Positions 35,624 through 44,568 are shown, counted from the first letter of the stretch. The stretch: DNA of 64,000 nucleotides from an uncultured Acidimicrobiales bacterium (GCA_958295755.1 OY282367.1:843087-907086); one strand, 5' to 3'. Translations and numbers: made by a program. Notes: generated by a model from the letters alone, not told the origin.

Positions 35624-36040
35624 ATGACTGAAGAAAACACTGCCCCAGAGCAGATACCCATCGTCACATACCTCAACCTCGCAGACCCTCCGCATCTGAA
35701 AGCACAAGAGTGCAAAAGTTGCGGTGCTCGCTTCTTTGATAGGCGCAACGCTTGTGCCAGCTGTGGCGGAGGTTCTTTTGCGGAGGTAGCTGTGTCTTCT
35801 GATGGCGTATTGCAAGCTTTTACCATCGTGCACAGAGCAGCTCCAAGCATTCCTGTGCCCTATGTTTCAGCCATCGTAAAAACAGATGACGGCACTTCAG
35901 TGCGCTCTAATATTATCAATACCCCAGCCGATGTAGAGCATGTGACATTGGGTATGAGAGTCGCTCTAGCTACCTATGAAGTAGCTGAAGACGACAGAGG
36001 TACCAAGTGCATAGCTTTCGGCTATGAACCCTCAAGCTAG
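35624..36040 (+). CDS. Zn-ribbon OB-fold (DUF35) acyl-CoA-associated protein
   Basis: 138 residues. The rubredoxin-like zinc ribbon is ECKSCGARFFDRRNACASCGG, followed by an OB fold with VLQAFTIVHRAAPSIPVPYVSAIV. DUF35 proteins pair with thiolases of the SCP-x type and shape their substrate channel; the thiolase gene is 49 bases downstream on the same strand. The pairing is strong evidence for function as a thiolase partner in lipid or steroid side-chain metabolism. Confidence 0.88.
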   Translation: MTEENTAPEQIPIVTYLNLADPPHLKAQECKSCGARFFDRRNACASCGGGSFAEVAVSSDGVLQAFTIVHRAAPSIPVPYVSAIVKTDDGTSVRSNIINTPADVEHVTLGMRVALATYEVAEDDRGTKCIAFGYEPSS

Positions 36041-36089
36041 ATGAGATACAAATAACCAGAAAGCAAATGGCTAGAAAGGAAGTTCTGCA

Positions 36090-37292
36090 ATGAATAGCGA
36101 CCTTTGGATACTCGGAACACATATGACGCCTTTCAGGCGACAGCCAGATTTAGATGTGGTAGATCTCGCATCACAGGCAGCTTTGGGTGCTATGAAAGAT
36201 GGCGAAGTTGGCATTGCCGACATGGATATCTTGGCATGCGGCTCGCTCTTCCAAGCCAGCGCAGGATTAGGACAGCAGCTACAAGACCAGATAGGGCAGA
36301 CAGGTATACCTGTCTACAATGTCTCCAACGCTTGCGCTACTGGTGCCACTGCTTTGCGTACGGTCATCATGTCTATCAAAGCTGGTGAGTCTGAGATGGG
36401 CTTGGCTGTAGGTGTGGAGCAGATGGGCAAGATGGGCTTGTTGGCAGGTGCATCTCGCCGCTCTGACGAAAATGTCTATGAACCATCTGGACGCTACGGC
36501 TCTGTTATGTCAGTGGATGGCATTTTAGGCACCAACACAATGCCCGGCGTTTTCGCACAAGCTGGCATGAAATATGCCTATGAAAACGACGGCGTAGATT
36601 TTGAGCAGTTTGCCAAGGTAGCTCAAAAGAATCACGCTCATTCCACGATGAACCCACTAGCTCAATATCAAAAAGAGTTTTCCCTAGAAGAGGTAATGCA
36701 GTCGCCGATGACTTCATATCCGAACACTCTGCTTATGTGTTGCCCAACAGGTGATGGGGCCGCCGCAGCTGTTGTGGTGAGCGGTGAGCGGCTTCGTTCG
36801 CTGTCAACTGAGCAGCAAAAGCGGGCTGTGAAGATTTCTGCTTCGGTGCTGACTAGCGATCCCTATGTCGAAGACGGTCAAGTGCAGCCTGATGTCAATA
36901 CCCTCACACGCAACGCATCTACAGCTGCCTATGAAGCAGCCGGAATCGGCCCCGAAGACTTAGATTTGGTAGAGCTACATGACTGCTTCGCAACAGCTGA
37001 GCTAATACACTACGACAACCTGCAGCTTTGCGAGTCTGGAGGCGCGGGAGATTTCATAGATTCGGGCGCGCCCTACCGCAACGGTTCAATGCCAGTGAAT
37101 GTCTCAGGAGGACTTATCTCCAAAGGTCATCCCATCGGGGCTACTGGCATAGCGAATGTCTATGAGGTAGCTACACATTTGAGGGGTGAAGCCGGTGACC
37201 GTCAAATTCCCGATGCCAAAGTTGGTCTTACTCATGTGATCGGTTTAGGGTCTTCTTGTGGGGTCCATATTTTGGAGGCTGCCGCCGTCTGA
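36090..37292 (+). CDS. Thiolase (SCP-x / lipid-transfer type)
   Basis: 400 residues. The nucleophile region is YNVSNACATGATALR, and the C-terminal catalytic motifs are NVSGGLISKGHPIGATGIA and VIGLGSSCGVHIL, the SCP-x type rather than FadA. It cleaves or condenses acyl-CoAs with the DUF35 partner. A Shine-Dalgarno run AGAAAGGAAG lies about seven bases before the ATG, unlike the leaderless neighbours. Confidence 0.88.
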   Translation: MNSDLWILGTHMTPFRRQPDLDVVDLASQAALGAMKDGEVGIADMDILACGSLFQASAGLGQQLQDQIGQTGIPVYNVSNACATGATALRTVIMSIKAGESEMGLAVGVEQMGKMGLLAGASRRSDENVYEPSGRYGSVMSVDGILGTNTMPGVFAQAGMKYAYENDGVDFEQFAKVAQKNHAHSTMNPLAQYQKEFSLEEVMQSPMTSYPNTLLMCCPTGDGAAAAVVVSGERLRSLSTEQQKRAVKISASVLTSDPYVEDGQVQPDVNTLTRNASTAAYEAAGIGPEDLDLVELHDCFATAELIHYDNLQLCESGGAGDFIDSGAPYRNGSMPVNVSGGLISKGHPIGATGIANVYEVATHLRGEAGDRQIPDAKVGLTHVIGLGSSCGVHILEAAAV

Positions 37293-37335
37293 CATGCCGC
37301 AGCTGTGGCAGTCTGATAGGCCATAGCCATAGTAG

Positions 37336-37354
37336 AGCCGGCTCAAATCCGGCT
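37336..37354. terminator. Hairpin between thiolase and dnaE
   Basis: AGCCGG and CCGGCT flank a seven-base loop. It overlaps the dnaE stop codon. No T tract follows on either side, so termination activity is doubtful. Confidence 0.3.
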
Positions 37355-40300
37355 GACTCTGCACTCCCCTAGCAATCTTGGAAGCTCTGTCAAGGCTTCT
37401 TCGCTCACCTGCTTGGAAATAGATAACAAAGATACGCCCTCAAGATTCATTACCAGATCTATATCGCCAGGGTTCTCCCAAAGAAAATCTTTGAGGGTTC
37501 TTAGGTTCTCTGGCGAAAGGTTTACTTCGTGGCAGTGAACGCAAGCTACAGGCATTTGCTTGGGCACTGCTGGTAGCTTCTCGACATTTGAGACGATTAT
37601 CTGCGATGAATCTCGGCCACGGTCTAAGCGCCCAGATACAGCCACGACCGCGTCTTCCACAAGAAGATCTTGAAACTTTTCATAGTTATTATTGAAAACC
37701 ACAATCTCAACCGTGTGTTCGAAGTCTTCCAATCTGCCCGTGAGCATTGTGCCCCCATTGCGGGTGGTGCGAATGCGAATTGATGTGAGCATGCCCGTTA
37801 CAATGTGGTGGCCACCATCTGGAATTTCTAAAAGTTGTCCAATGGCAAGTGTGCTCTTAGCTTTCATGATGCTCTCATAGCCATCCAGAGGGTGACTGCT
37901 GATATAGAGACCGAGCATCTCTTTTTCATCCTGCAACCGCTGGGCAGGCATCGCTGGGCGAGAAGGGATAGACGGTCGCGCGACCTCGCTAGCTTCTCCA
38001 AAAAGCGATACGAAGCCTCTTTCCGTGGCGTCGCGGGTTTGCAGCGAAGCATCAATAATGTCTTCAAAGACATTCAAAAGGCTTTCTCTGTTGTGCGGAA
38101 GAAAGTCGAAGCTACCAGCCTTGATGAGCGATTCCACCAGCCGCTTGTTGAGACACATTCTGGGCACCCTGTCGACAAAGTTGTTGAAACTCTCAAATGG
38201 GCCTGCCTCTAAGCGTTCTCTAACTAGCATCTCTGAGTGGATTGTGCCTATGTTGCGCACGGCAGAGAGACCGAAAGATATGGCTTCTATGCCATCGGGC
38301 TGAGTAACCACAGAGAAGTCCACTTCTGAGTTATTGATGTCGGGAAGCAAAACCGGAATATTCTTCTGACGGCATTCACCTAGATAACTGCGAGTGCGGT
38401 CTTGGTCGGATTTGCTGCTGGTGAGCAGAGCTGCCAGAAACTCCACAGGATAGTTGGCTTTTAGAAAGGCAGTCTGATAGGCAAGTAGTCCGTAAGAATA
38501 AGAGTGGCTCTTGTTGAAGGCATAGTCGGCAAAAGGTTCGATAATCGCCCACCACTGATTGCCTAGTTTTTCGCCGTAGCCTTCATTCACGCAGCCTTCT
38601 ACAAACTTTATTTTTTCCTTCCCCATTACTGCGCGTATCTTCTTGCCGCAAGCTTTGCGCAAGCTGTCGGCGTCTTCCAAGCTGTAGCCTGCGAACTTCT
38701 GAGCGATCCTCATCATGGATTCTTGATAGATCATCAAACCGTAGGTCTCCGACAAGATTTCTTCTGCTTCCGGATGGAGGTACTCTACTTTTTCGCGGTT
38801 GTTCTTGCGATCGGCATAAGCATCGTGCATTTTGGCTTCCATCGGGCCTGGACGATACAGTGCTACCAGAGCGGCGATGTCTTCAAATTCAGTTGGAGCT
38901 AGCGAGCGCATAAGAGTGCGCATCGGGCCGCTTTCAAGCTGGAATACTCCGGTTGTATCGCCTAGACGAAGTAGCTCGTAAGTGGGTTCATCATCTAATG
39001 GAATATCTTCAATTACTACTTCGATGCCACGAGTCTTGGCGATGATTTTCAAAGTTTCAGTGATGATATCTAAGTTGCGCAGACCCAGCAAATCCATCTT
39101 TAACAGGCCCATGTCTTCCACAGCACCCATTTCAAATTGAGTGACTATGGGAGCACTGTCGGGGTCTTCGCCACTGGCTGGCTTGCGTTGGATCGGCATA
39201 TAGTTCGTAATAGGTTCTTTAGTAACCACCACGGCGGCTGCGTGCACGCTGTCTTGTCGGCAAAGCCCTTCCAACCCTTTGGCAGCGTCTATGACTTCGC
39301 GCGCTTCGGGGTTTTCGCTGTAGAGGGTGCGCAAGTCGGCGGCGTTCTCATAGCCGACTTCGTAGCCCTCTTTCTTTTCAAAGCAGGCATGCAAGGGGGT
39401 ATCGCGCCCTAAAATCAGCGGCGGAATGACTTTGGCTAATCTGTCGCCCAGCCCATAAGGGAAGCCCAACACTCTGGCAGAATCTCTAACAGCTTGGCGA
39501 GCCTTGATGCGAGCAAAGGTGATGATCTGAGCCACATGCTCACGTCCGTAAAAGTCGGAAAGGTATCTGATCAGCTCGTCTCTGTAGCGGGAGTCGAAAT
39601 CTATATCAATATCTGGCATCTGCCTGCGCCCGGGATTCAAAAAACGCTCAAACAGCAAGTCATAGCGGATTGGGTCCAAGTCGGTTATCTCCAGGCAATA
39701 CGATACGGCACTGCCGGCCGCGCTTCCCCGCCCTGGGCCGACCCTGATGTCGCGCCCTTTAGCGTATTTCACAAGGTCCCAGACGATCAAAAAGTATGCT
39801 GAAAATCCCATTTCTGAGATGATGCGTAGCTCGTAGCTAAGACGGTCGGCTATCTCGTCTGTGAGATTTTTGCCCCAACGTCTTTTAGCACCTGCTAAAG
39901 TTAGATCGCGAAGATAGTTGTCTTCTGAATCGTAGCCTTCGGGAAGGGGGTAAGAAGGTAGCTGAGGTTCGCCGAATTTGATTTCAACATCACATCGCTC
40001 GGCAATTTGTAGGGTATTGTCGCAGGCATCAGGTAACTCAGCAAAGAGTTGGCGCATCTCAGCAGATGTTTTGAGATAGTGTTGGTCGCCGTGAAATTTG
40101 AGGCGATTCTGGTCGGCCACCTGAGCACCAGTCTGCACGCACAACAAGACATCGTGAGAAACTGCGTCGGAGCGGTGGGTGTAATGGGTGTCGTTGGTGG
40201 CAAGCAGAGAGACATCAAGGTTGCGACCGATATCTAGCAAACCTTTCAAGTTCTCTTGCTGGGCTGGAATGCCGTGATCTTGCAGTTCTATAAAAAAGTT

Positions 40301-40849
40301 GTCTTTGCCAAAAATATCGCGCAGCCTGCCAGCATATTTCAGAGCTTGTTTGGGCATTCCTTGCATCAGAGCTTGATTCACATGGCTACCGAGGCACCCA
40401 GTGGTAGCTATGAGACCTTCTGAGTGCTGGCTAAGTACTTCCCAATCCACCCTCGGTTTGTAATAGTAACCCTCCAGAAATGCTCTGGATGCAACTTGAA
40501 TGAGGTTCTTATATCCGATACCGTTTTCAGCTAGCAAAGTGAGATGGTAGTAGAGCTTGCCCCCTTGGGCAGTTTCGCCGCCAGTGTCGTCTAGTTTGCC
40601 TCGGCGCACCGGTCGTTCGGCTCTATTTTCGTGCGCCATGTATGCTTCAGTGCCGATGATAGGTTTGATCCCACTTTCGTGGCAAGCTCGGTAGAACTCA
40701 ACCACGCCATACATATTTCCGTGGTCTGTGATTCCCAGAGCTGGCTGGCCGTCGCGTGCTGCTGCGTCAACCAAGTCTCCTAATCTAGATGCCCCGTCTA
40801 GCAGAGAGTATTCAGTGTGGACATGCAGGTGGCAGAAGGAGTCGGACAT
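37343..40849 (-). CDS. dnaE: DNA polymerase III alpha subunit (DnaE1 type)
   Basis: 1168 residues, right for DnaE1. The PHP domain begins HLHVHTEYSLLDGASRLGDL. The palm has the catalytic acids in RQMPDIDIDFDSRYRDELIRYL and a preceding VGPGRGSAAGSAVSYCL, and the fingers have NKSHSYSYGLLAYQTAFLKA. A C-terminal OB/beta-clamp region is present. It is the replicative polymerase. It starts at ATG 40849, with a 14-bp exact duplication in the 39 bases before it. Confidence 0.97.
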   Translation of the reverse strand: MSDSFCHLHVHTEYSLLDGASRLGDLVDAAARDGQPALGITDHGNMYGVVEFYRACHESGIKPIIGTEAYMAHENRAERPVRRGKLDDTGGETAQGGKLYYHLTLLAENGIGYKNLIQVASRAFLEGYYYKPRVDWEVLSQHSEGLIATTGCLGSHVNQALMQGMPKQALKYAGRLRDIFGKDNFFIELQDHGIPAQQENLKGLLDIGRNLDVSLLATNDTHYTHRSDAVSHDVLLCVQTGAQVADQNRLKFHGDQHYLKTSAEMRQLFAELPDACDNTLQIAERCDVEIKFGEPQLPSYPLPEGYDSEDNYLRDLTLAGAKRRWGKNLTDEIADRLSYELRIISEMGFSAYFLIVWDLVKYAKGRDIRVGPGRGSAAGSAVSYCLEITDLDPIRYDLLFERFLNPGRRQMPDIDIDFDSRYRDELIRYLSDFYGREHVAQIITFARIKARQAVRDSARVLGFPYGLGDRLAKVIPPLILGRDTPLHACFEKKEGYEVGYENAADLRTLYSENPEAREVIDAAKGLEGLCRQDSVHAAAVVVTKEPITNYMPIQRKPASGEDPDSAPIVTQFEMGAVEDMGLLKMDLLGLRNLDIITETLKIIAKTRGIEVVIEDIPLDDEPTYELLRLGDTTGVFQLESGPMRTLMRSLAPTEFEDIAALVALYRPGPMEAKMHDAYADRKNNREKVEYLHPEAEEILSETYGLMIYQESMMRIAQKFAGYSLEDADSLRKACGKKIRAVMGKEKIKFVEGCVNEGYGEKLGNQWWAIIEPFADYAFNKSHSYSYGLLAYQTAFLKANYPVEFLAALLTSSKSDQDRTRSYLGECRQKNIPVLLPDINNSEVDFSVVTQPDGIEAISFGLSAVRNIGTIHSEMLVRERLEAGPFESFNNFVDRVPRMCLNKRLVESLIKAGSFDFLPHNRESLLNVFEDIIDASLQTRDATERGFVSLFGEASEVARPSIPSRPAMPAQRLQDEKEMLGLYISSHPLDGYESIMKAKSTLAIGQLLEIPDGGHHIVTGMLTSIRIRTTRNGGTMLTGRLEDFEHTVEIVVFNNNYEKFQDLLVEDAVVAVSGRLDRGRDSSQIIVSNVEKLPAVPKQMPVACVHCHEVNLSPENLRTLKDFLWENPGDIDLVMNLEGVSLLSISKQVSEEALTELPRLLGECRVSRI

Positions 40850-40856
40850 TATTCCT

Positions 40857-40884
40857 GGTGGCTGTAGATAGGTGGCTGTAGATA
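40857..40884. repeat. Exact 2 x 14 bp tandem repeat
   Basis: The unit ggtggctgtagata occurs twice without mismatch between bpa and dnaE. It adds to the non-coding examples with unit lengths not divisible by three. Confidence 0.85.
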
Positions 40885-40888
40885 TCTG

Positions 40889-41395
40889 CTATAGGTATGT
40901 GCCGGGTGGCTCAGGAAGTTCCCGAGGGCGACCGCCCGGCGGCAAAGATGCACGCATATTTGCAAGCTGATTCTGAGCAGCTACCTGTTGAGCAAACAGG
41001 GTAGCTTGGATGCCTTGAATGAGACCTTCTAACCAACCCACTAGCTGGGCTTTTGCTACGCGGAGCTCGTCGCGGGTAGGAGCGGTTTTTTCCATGAATG
41101 GACTAGTGAGGCGTTCTAGCTCGTCTTGTAGATCTTCAGAGACAGATGCACTGAGCTCGGTTACAGAAGCCTCATAGATTTCACGAAGACGGTTGCGGCT
41201 CAACTCATCTAGGGGATCAGCTCGAATTTCGGCAAGTAGCTGGCGTAGCATCCCGCCTAGACGCATAACCTTGGCTGGCTGCTCAATGGTGTCATCTTGT
41301 GACTCTGGAACAGGCTCTGGGACAATGATGGCGTTCTCTGAGGAAACTTGTGTCGACAACACACTTTCATCTGATACTGGTTGTTGGTCCTTCAT
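40889..41395 (-). CDS. bpa: Bacterial proteasome activator Bpa (PafE)
   Basis: 168 residues. The core EQPAKVMRLGGMLRQLLAEI then PLDELSRNRLREIYEASVTEL and VAKAQLVGWLEGLIQGIQATLF is nearly identical to what I recall of Mycobacterium tuberculosis Bpa/PafE. The C-terminus is GTYL, matching the GQYL docking peptide that opens the 20S proteasome gate. Bpa rings deliver unfolded proteins to the proteasome without ATP, so this genome should carry prcA/prcB. The N-terminal 40 residues are an acidic, Ser/Val-rich tail. It has no Shine-Dalgarno site, but TAATCT lies eight bases upstream. Confidence 0.93.
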   Translation of the reverse strand: MKDQQPVSDESVLSTQVSSENAIIVPEPVPESQDDTIEQPAKVMRLGGMLRQLLAEIRADPLDELSRNRLREIYEASVTELSASVSEDLQDELERLTSPFMEKTAPTRDELRVAKAQLVGWLEGLIQGIQATLFAQQVAAQNQLANMRASLPPGGRPRELPEPPGTYL

Positions 41396-41403
41396 AAATT
41401 ATT

Positions 41404-41409
41404 AGATTA
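41404..41409 (-). promoter_or_regulatory. Candidate -10 box (TAATCT) of leaderless bpa
   Basis: On the minus strand TAATCT ends eight bases before the bpa ATG; no ribosome-binding site is seen. Confidence 0.35.
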
Positions 41410-41478
41410 CTTTCTTTCTCTCTGGTATCAGCATTTTTGGCTGGCAAGCCTTATTAGGAGATGTCAGAGCGTCTAGCA

Positions 41479-41484
41479 TAGACT
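41479..41484 (+). promoter_or_regulatory. Candidate -10 box (TAGACT) of the Rrf2 gene
   Basis: TAGACT ends five bases before ATG 41490. TAGCAT at 41474-41479 is an alternative. bpa and this gene are divergent, so regulation may be shared. Confidence 0.35.
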
Positions 41485-41489
41485 GCAGA

Positions 41490-41924
41490 ATGAAAGTCTC
41501 TACACGCGGCGATTATGCCTGTCGGGCATTGCTGTCTCTGTCTCTTCACGCAGAGGGCTCGCCCACTACCACCAGTGACATAGCCGAGCGCACAGGTTTA
41601 CCACAGCCCTATTTAGAACAGATATTGCTGGCTCTGAAAGGGGCAGGGCTGGTGACTTCCAAGCGAGGCGTAGGCGGAGGCTATCTGCTGTCTCGCCAGC
41701 CAGAGCTAATCGCACTCAGCGAAATTGTGGGCGCAGTAGATGGCCCCATCGTGGCTGGCGATTTTGTTGAGCCTCACACAGACGGTGCCTGCGACCATGA
41801 AGGCCGTTGCGTGCTACTGTCTGTCTGGGCCTATGTCGGCGATCAAATGCGAGACTTGCTCGGCTCGCTCACCCTAGCCGACATAACTAGCATGTCAAAA
41901 GGCGAAATCCCCTGGCTGGAATAG
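41490..41924 (+). CDS. Rrf2-family transcriptional regulator
   Basis: 144 residues. The winged-helix domain is typical: MKVSTRGDYACRALLSL, IAERTGLPQPYLEQILLALKGAGLV and KRGVGGGYLL. Rrf2/IscR proteins with an Fe-S cluster have three Cys in a C-terminal loop; here only ACDHEGRC is present (two Cys, the third position is Val-Trp). It may bind a cluster with other ligands or sense a different signal. Divergent from bpa, with 94 bases between. Confidence 0.85.
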   Translation: MKVSTRGDYACRALLSLSLHAEGSPTTTSDIAERTGLPQPYLEQILLALKGAGLVTSKRGVGGGYLLSRQPELIALSEIVGAVDGPIVAGDFVEPHTDGACDHEGRCVLLSVWAYVGDQMRDLLGSLTLADITSMSKGEIPWLE

Positions 41925-41976
41925 CACCGCAGCGTGGGATACTGCGCTTTGCTAAATTATTGATGTAAGTTCTAGC

Positions 41977-42906
41977 TTACGCGAGCAAAAGTTGGGTTAG
42001 GTCGGGTGGGAGAGGTGAAGTAAATGAGAGGGGTTGCGCGGTGATAGGGTGCGCCAAGGACAGATGAGAGCTGTGAAGGGCTGGACGGGTTAGGGGTGGC
42101 GAATTAGGGGTAGTGGCAGTGGTAGTGGCAGTGCTATAGACATCATCGCCTAAGACGGAATGGCCTATGGCAGCAAGATGGACTCGGATTTGGTGGGTTC
42201 GCCCAGTTTCTAACTGGCATTTCAAGAGTGCGGCATTGGCAAAGCGTTGGATAACTTCATAGTGAGTGATAGCCTCGCGACCACTAGCTACAACTGTCAT
42301 TTCAGTGGGGCGGCGAGGTGAGCGACCTATAGGGGCATCAATAGTGCCTTTGTCATTTTGTGGCACACCTTGGCAGAACGCCAAGTATTCTCGCACAACA
42401 ACATGGCGCGAGAACATCTCGACCATCACCCCATAAGCCTCATTACTTCTAGCTACTACCATGAGACCGCTGGTGCCTTTATCTAAGCGATGAACTATAC
42501 CGGGACGGCCCACCTCACCCACTTCAGAGATCTCTGGAAATCTTGCCAGCAGTCCTGCCACCAAAGTACCAGAAAGATTGCCAGAACCGGGATGGACTAC
42601 AACATTAGGAGCTTTCTCAAGCACTAACAAGTCTGTGTCTTCATGGACTATTTCAACGGATACATCGGGATCGCCCACAAGTTTGGGCTGCAGATTTTCA
42701 ATGGCTTCGGCATCTGCCCGTAAGGTTGTGCCAGCGGTTAGGCGAGTTGCTGGGGCAGTCAGAGGTTTGCCTTTGAGATGCACGCTACCTTCAGCTATGA
42801 GCTTGGAGGCTTGAGATCTGCTGATACCCAACAGCAGTGCCAAAGAACGATCAAGCCTCTCACCTTCAAGTGAGGAAGGCACCTCAAGGCTGAGAAGTTT
42901 TGACAT
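41977..42906 (-). CDS. RluA-family 23S rRNA pseudouridine synthase
   Basis: 309 residues from ATG 42906. An S4 domain (DRSLALLLGISRSQASKLIAEGSVHLKG) is followed by the catalytic RPGIVHRLDKGTSGLMVVARSN, with the Asp nucleophile in HRLDKGTSG, and GRTHQIRVHLAAIGHSVLGDD. The upstream open stretch to 42999 overlaps the repetitive tail of lspA and is not counted. An AGAGG run six bases before ATG 42906 supports this start, which overlaps lspA by about 20 bases. Near the C-terminus is a short TATTTATT duplication. Confidence 0.9.
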   Translation of the reverse strand: MSKLLSLEVPSSLEGERLDRSLALLLGISRSQASKLIAEGSVHLKGKPLTAPATRLTAGTTLRADAEAIENLQPKLVGDPDVSVEIVHEDTDLLVLEKAPNVVVHPGSGNLSGTLVAGLLARFPEISEVGEVGRPGIVHRLDKGTSGLMVVARSNEAYGVMVEMFSRHVVVREYLAFCQGVPQNDKGTIDAPIGRSPRRPTEMTVVASGREAITHYEVIQRFANAALLKCQLETGRTHQIRVHLAAIGHSVLGDDVYSTATTTATTPNSPPLTRPALHSSHLSLAHPITAQPLSFTSPLPPDLTQLLLA

Positions 42907-43510
42907 CGCCGGCCTCTGCTTTGGCTGTACCAACCATGTCTGCGGTGCCTGTAGTGTCTTTATCTGTCGCGTCTTTGTCAGTCGTGTCTTTATCAGCATC
43001 AGCTATCTCATCTGTGTCATTAGCAAATACGCGACTGCCGATGATTGCCGCACCGATAGTACCCACCACTATTCCAGTATCGGCGAGGTTGAAAACAGGC
43101 CAGCGAGATAAGTCTATGAAATCCACCACTCTCCCAGACAAGAACCCATCGCCTGCCCTGAAAAGTCTGTCTGCAAGATTTCCTAAAGCCCCGCCGGTTA
43201 CAAGACCGAGCAAAATGGTCATAGTGCGGCTAGGCAAGTTACGACTGTAGAAAAACAAGATCACTACCACAGCGAAAGCCAGCAGACCGAGCCAGATTCC
43301 CGATAATGCGTTGATTCCGAAGGCTGAGCCGCTGTTGTAAACCAGACGAAATGAAAAAGGCCCCACGATATGGTTTGGCCCATCAGACAGAGCTGATATA
43401 GCCCATTGTTTAGTTAGCTGATCTAGTCCCAGCCACACACAGGTGGTGGCCGCGAGAATGACAAGATTAGCAACCCTAATCCCCCTCGTGCCTGCGGCAA
43501 TGTCGTTCAC
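42884..43510 (-). CDS. lspA: Signal peptidase II, with a repetitive C-terminal tail
   Basis: 208 residues, longer than the usual ~160. Four transmembrane segments hold the catalytic Asp pair: GNLADRLFRAGDGFLSGRVVDFIDL and FNLADTGIVVG. It processes prolipoproteins after lipidation. Residues ~172-208 are a tail with DKDTT/DKDAT/DKDTT pentapeptides, extending past the normal end, absent from typical LspA. It starts with GTG overlapping the preceding TraR-like stop by one base. Confidence 0.93.
   Translation of the reverse strand: MNDIAAGTRGIRVANLVILAATTCVWLGLDQLTKQWAISALSDGPNHIVGPFSFRLVYNSGSAFGINALSGIWLGLLAFAVVVILFFYSRNLPSRTMTILLGLVTGGALGNLADRLFRAGDGFLSGRVVDFIDLSRWPVFNLADTGIVVGTIGAAIIGSRVFANDTDEIADADKDTTDKDATDKDTTGTADMVGTAKAEAGDVKTSQP
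42951..42995. repeat. In-frame 3 x 15 bp tandem repeat in lspA
   Basis: Units gtagtgtctttatct, gtcgcgtctttgtca and gtcgtgtctttatca encode DKD(T/A)T pentapeptides in the LspA tail. Confidence 0.88.
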
Positions 43511-44568
43511 TAGCGCATCAGCAATCCAGTGGCTCGCGGTTCCACTCGCTCAGTTGCCCAGGGAATGGCTTGAAGGCGAGCCCTAGGAATGGGTTTGCCT
43601 GATTTCTGGCAGATCCCGTAGGTGCCGTTTTTTATGCGAACTAGAGCGGCATCTATTTTCTCAACTGTGGCTCGTGCGCCAGCACTCAAGATGAGGTCTT
43701 GCTCGCGTTCAATGGCCCAACTATCTCCCTGGGCTGACTCTTCGTCAAACTGCACATCGCCCTGCTCGCGGGTCTCAAGTAGCTGCTGAGCTTCGCTTTC
43801 CAGATTGATAGACGACTGGAAGTACTTCTCGCGCTCAGACATGAGCCGCTTTGTTTGCTTTTCGAGGAACTTTGTATCGAAAGCTGGCTTTTTCTTGGGT
43901 GCGGGAGATTTTGGCGCAGAAGGCTTGCTGGGTGCTTTAGTGGCTACGGCTTTTTTGGGGGTAGCTTTAGGAGTAGCGCTTGCAGTAGCTTTCTTGGTAG
44001 TAGTTTTCTTGGTAGCGGCCTTGGCAGAAGCGGTAGGAGTCGCCTTAGTAGCGGCTTTGGTGGTAGGGGTGCTTTTTTTAGGGGTTGCAGCTGCCTTGGG
44101 GGTTGTTTTAGTGGAGGTCTTAGCTGCTGGTTTCTTTGCTTTCTTGGTTGCTGTCTTTGCAGGAGCGGTTTTTGCTGTGGTTTTGGGGGCTACTTTTGGA
44201 GCTGATTTGGAAGCAACAGCAGTCTTGGCGGTGGTTTTCTTAGGAGCAGCCTTGGCTGCAGTTTTCGCAGTGGTTTTGGGGGCAGACGTGGCTTTCGCAG
44301 CGGCTTTGGGAGCAGTGTTAGTCTTGGGGGTGGCTTTCGCAGTTTTCTCAGGAGTCTTAGGTGCCGACTTGGCTTTGGATGCAGCTTTCGCAGTTTTCGT
44401 AGCAGCCTTAGGTGCAGACTTGGCTTTCACAGCGGTTTTCGTAGCAGTGTTAGCCTTGGGGGTGGCTTTCGTGGCAGCCTTGGAAGTAGGGGCAGCTTTG
44501 CTCGCCTTTGTGGTTTTCTTAGAAGCCGCGGTTGTCTTCTTCTGTCTTGAAGTTGTGGTTTTTGCCAT
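43510..44568 (-). CDS. Histone-H1-like Lys/Ala-rich protein with a degenerate TraR/DksA domain
   Basis: 352 residues from ATG 44568; an in-frame start at 44601 would add 11. Residues 1-~230 are almost only Lys, Ala, Thr, Ser and Pro (AAKKTT- and KAAPK-type stretches), like eukaryotic histone H1 tails. Residues ~235-352 resemble TraR/DksA: a coiled coil (KQTKRLMSEREKYFQSS... EREQDLILSAGARATVEKIDAALVRIKNGTYG), then CQKSGKPIPRARLQAIPWA. The expected four zinc cysteines are reduced to one (CQKSG in place of CxxCG), with no Cys at the second pair. It probably binds DNA or RNA through the tail; the zinc-free DksA-like part suggests another role than classical DksA. Confidence 0.8.
   Translation of the reverse strand: MAKTTTSRQKKTTAASKKTTKASKAAPTSKAATKATPKANTATKTAVKAKSAPKAATKTAKAASKAKSAPKTPEKTAKATPKTNTAPKAAAKATSAPKTTAKTAAKAAPKKTTAKTAVASKSAPKVAPKTTAKTAPAKTATKKAKKPAAKTSTKTTPKAAATPKKSTPTTKAATKATPTASAKAATKKTTTKKATASATPKATPKKAVATKAPSKPSAPKSPAPKKKPAFDTKFLEKQTKRLMSEREKYFQSSINLESEAQQLLETREQGDVQFDEESAQGDSWAIEREQDLILSAGARATVEKIDAALVRIKNGTYGICQKSGKPIPRARLQAIPWATERVEPRATGLLMR

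Noticed and set aside
42907..42999. An earlier start for the RluA-family gene
   Set aside because: It would be read from the repetitive lspA tail and matches nothing in the S4 domain.
43900..44520. Regular repeats that could suggest a CRISPR array
   Set aside because: The periodicity is irregular and comes from Lys/Ala/Thr codons; no constant repeats with variable spacers of fixed size and no cas genes.
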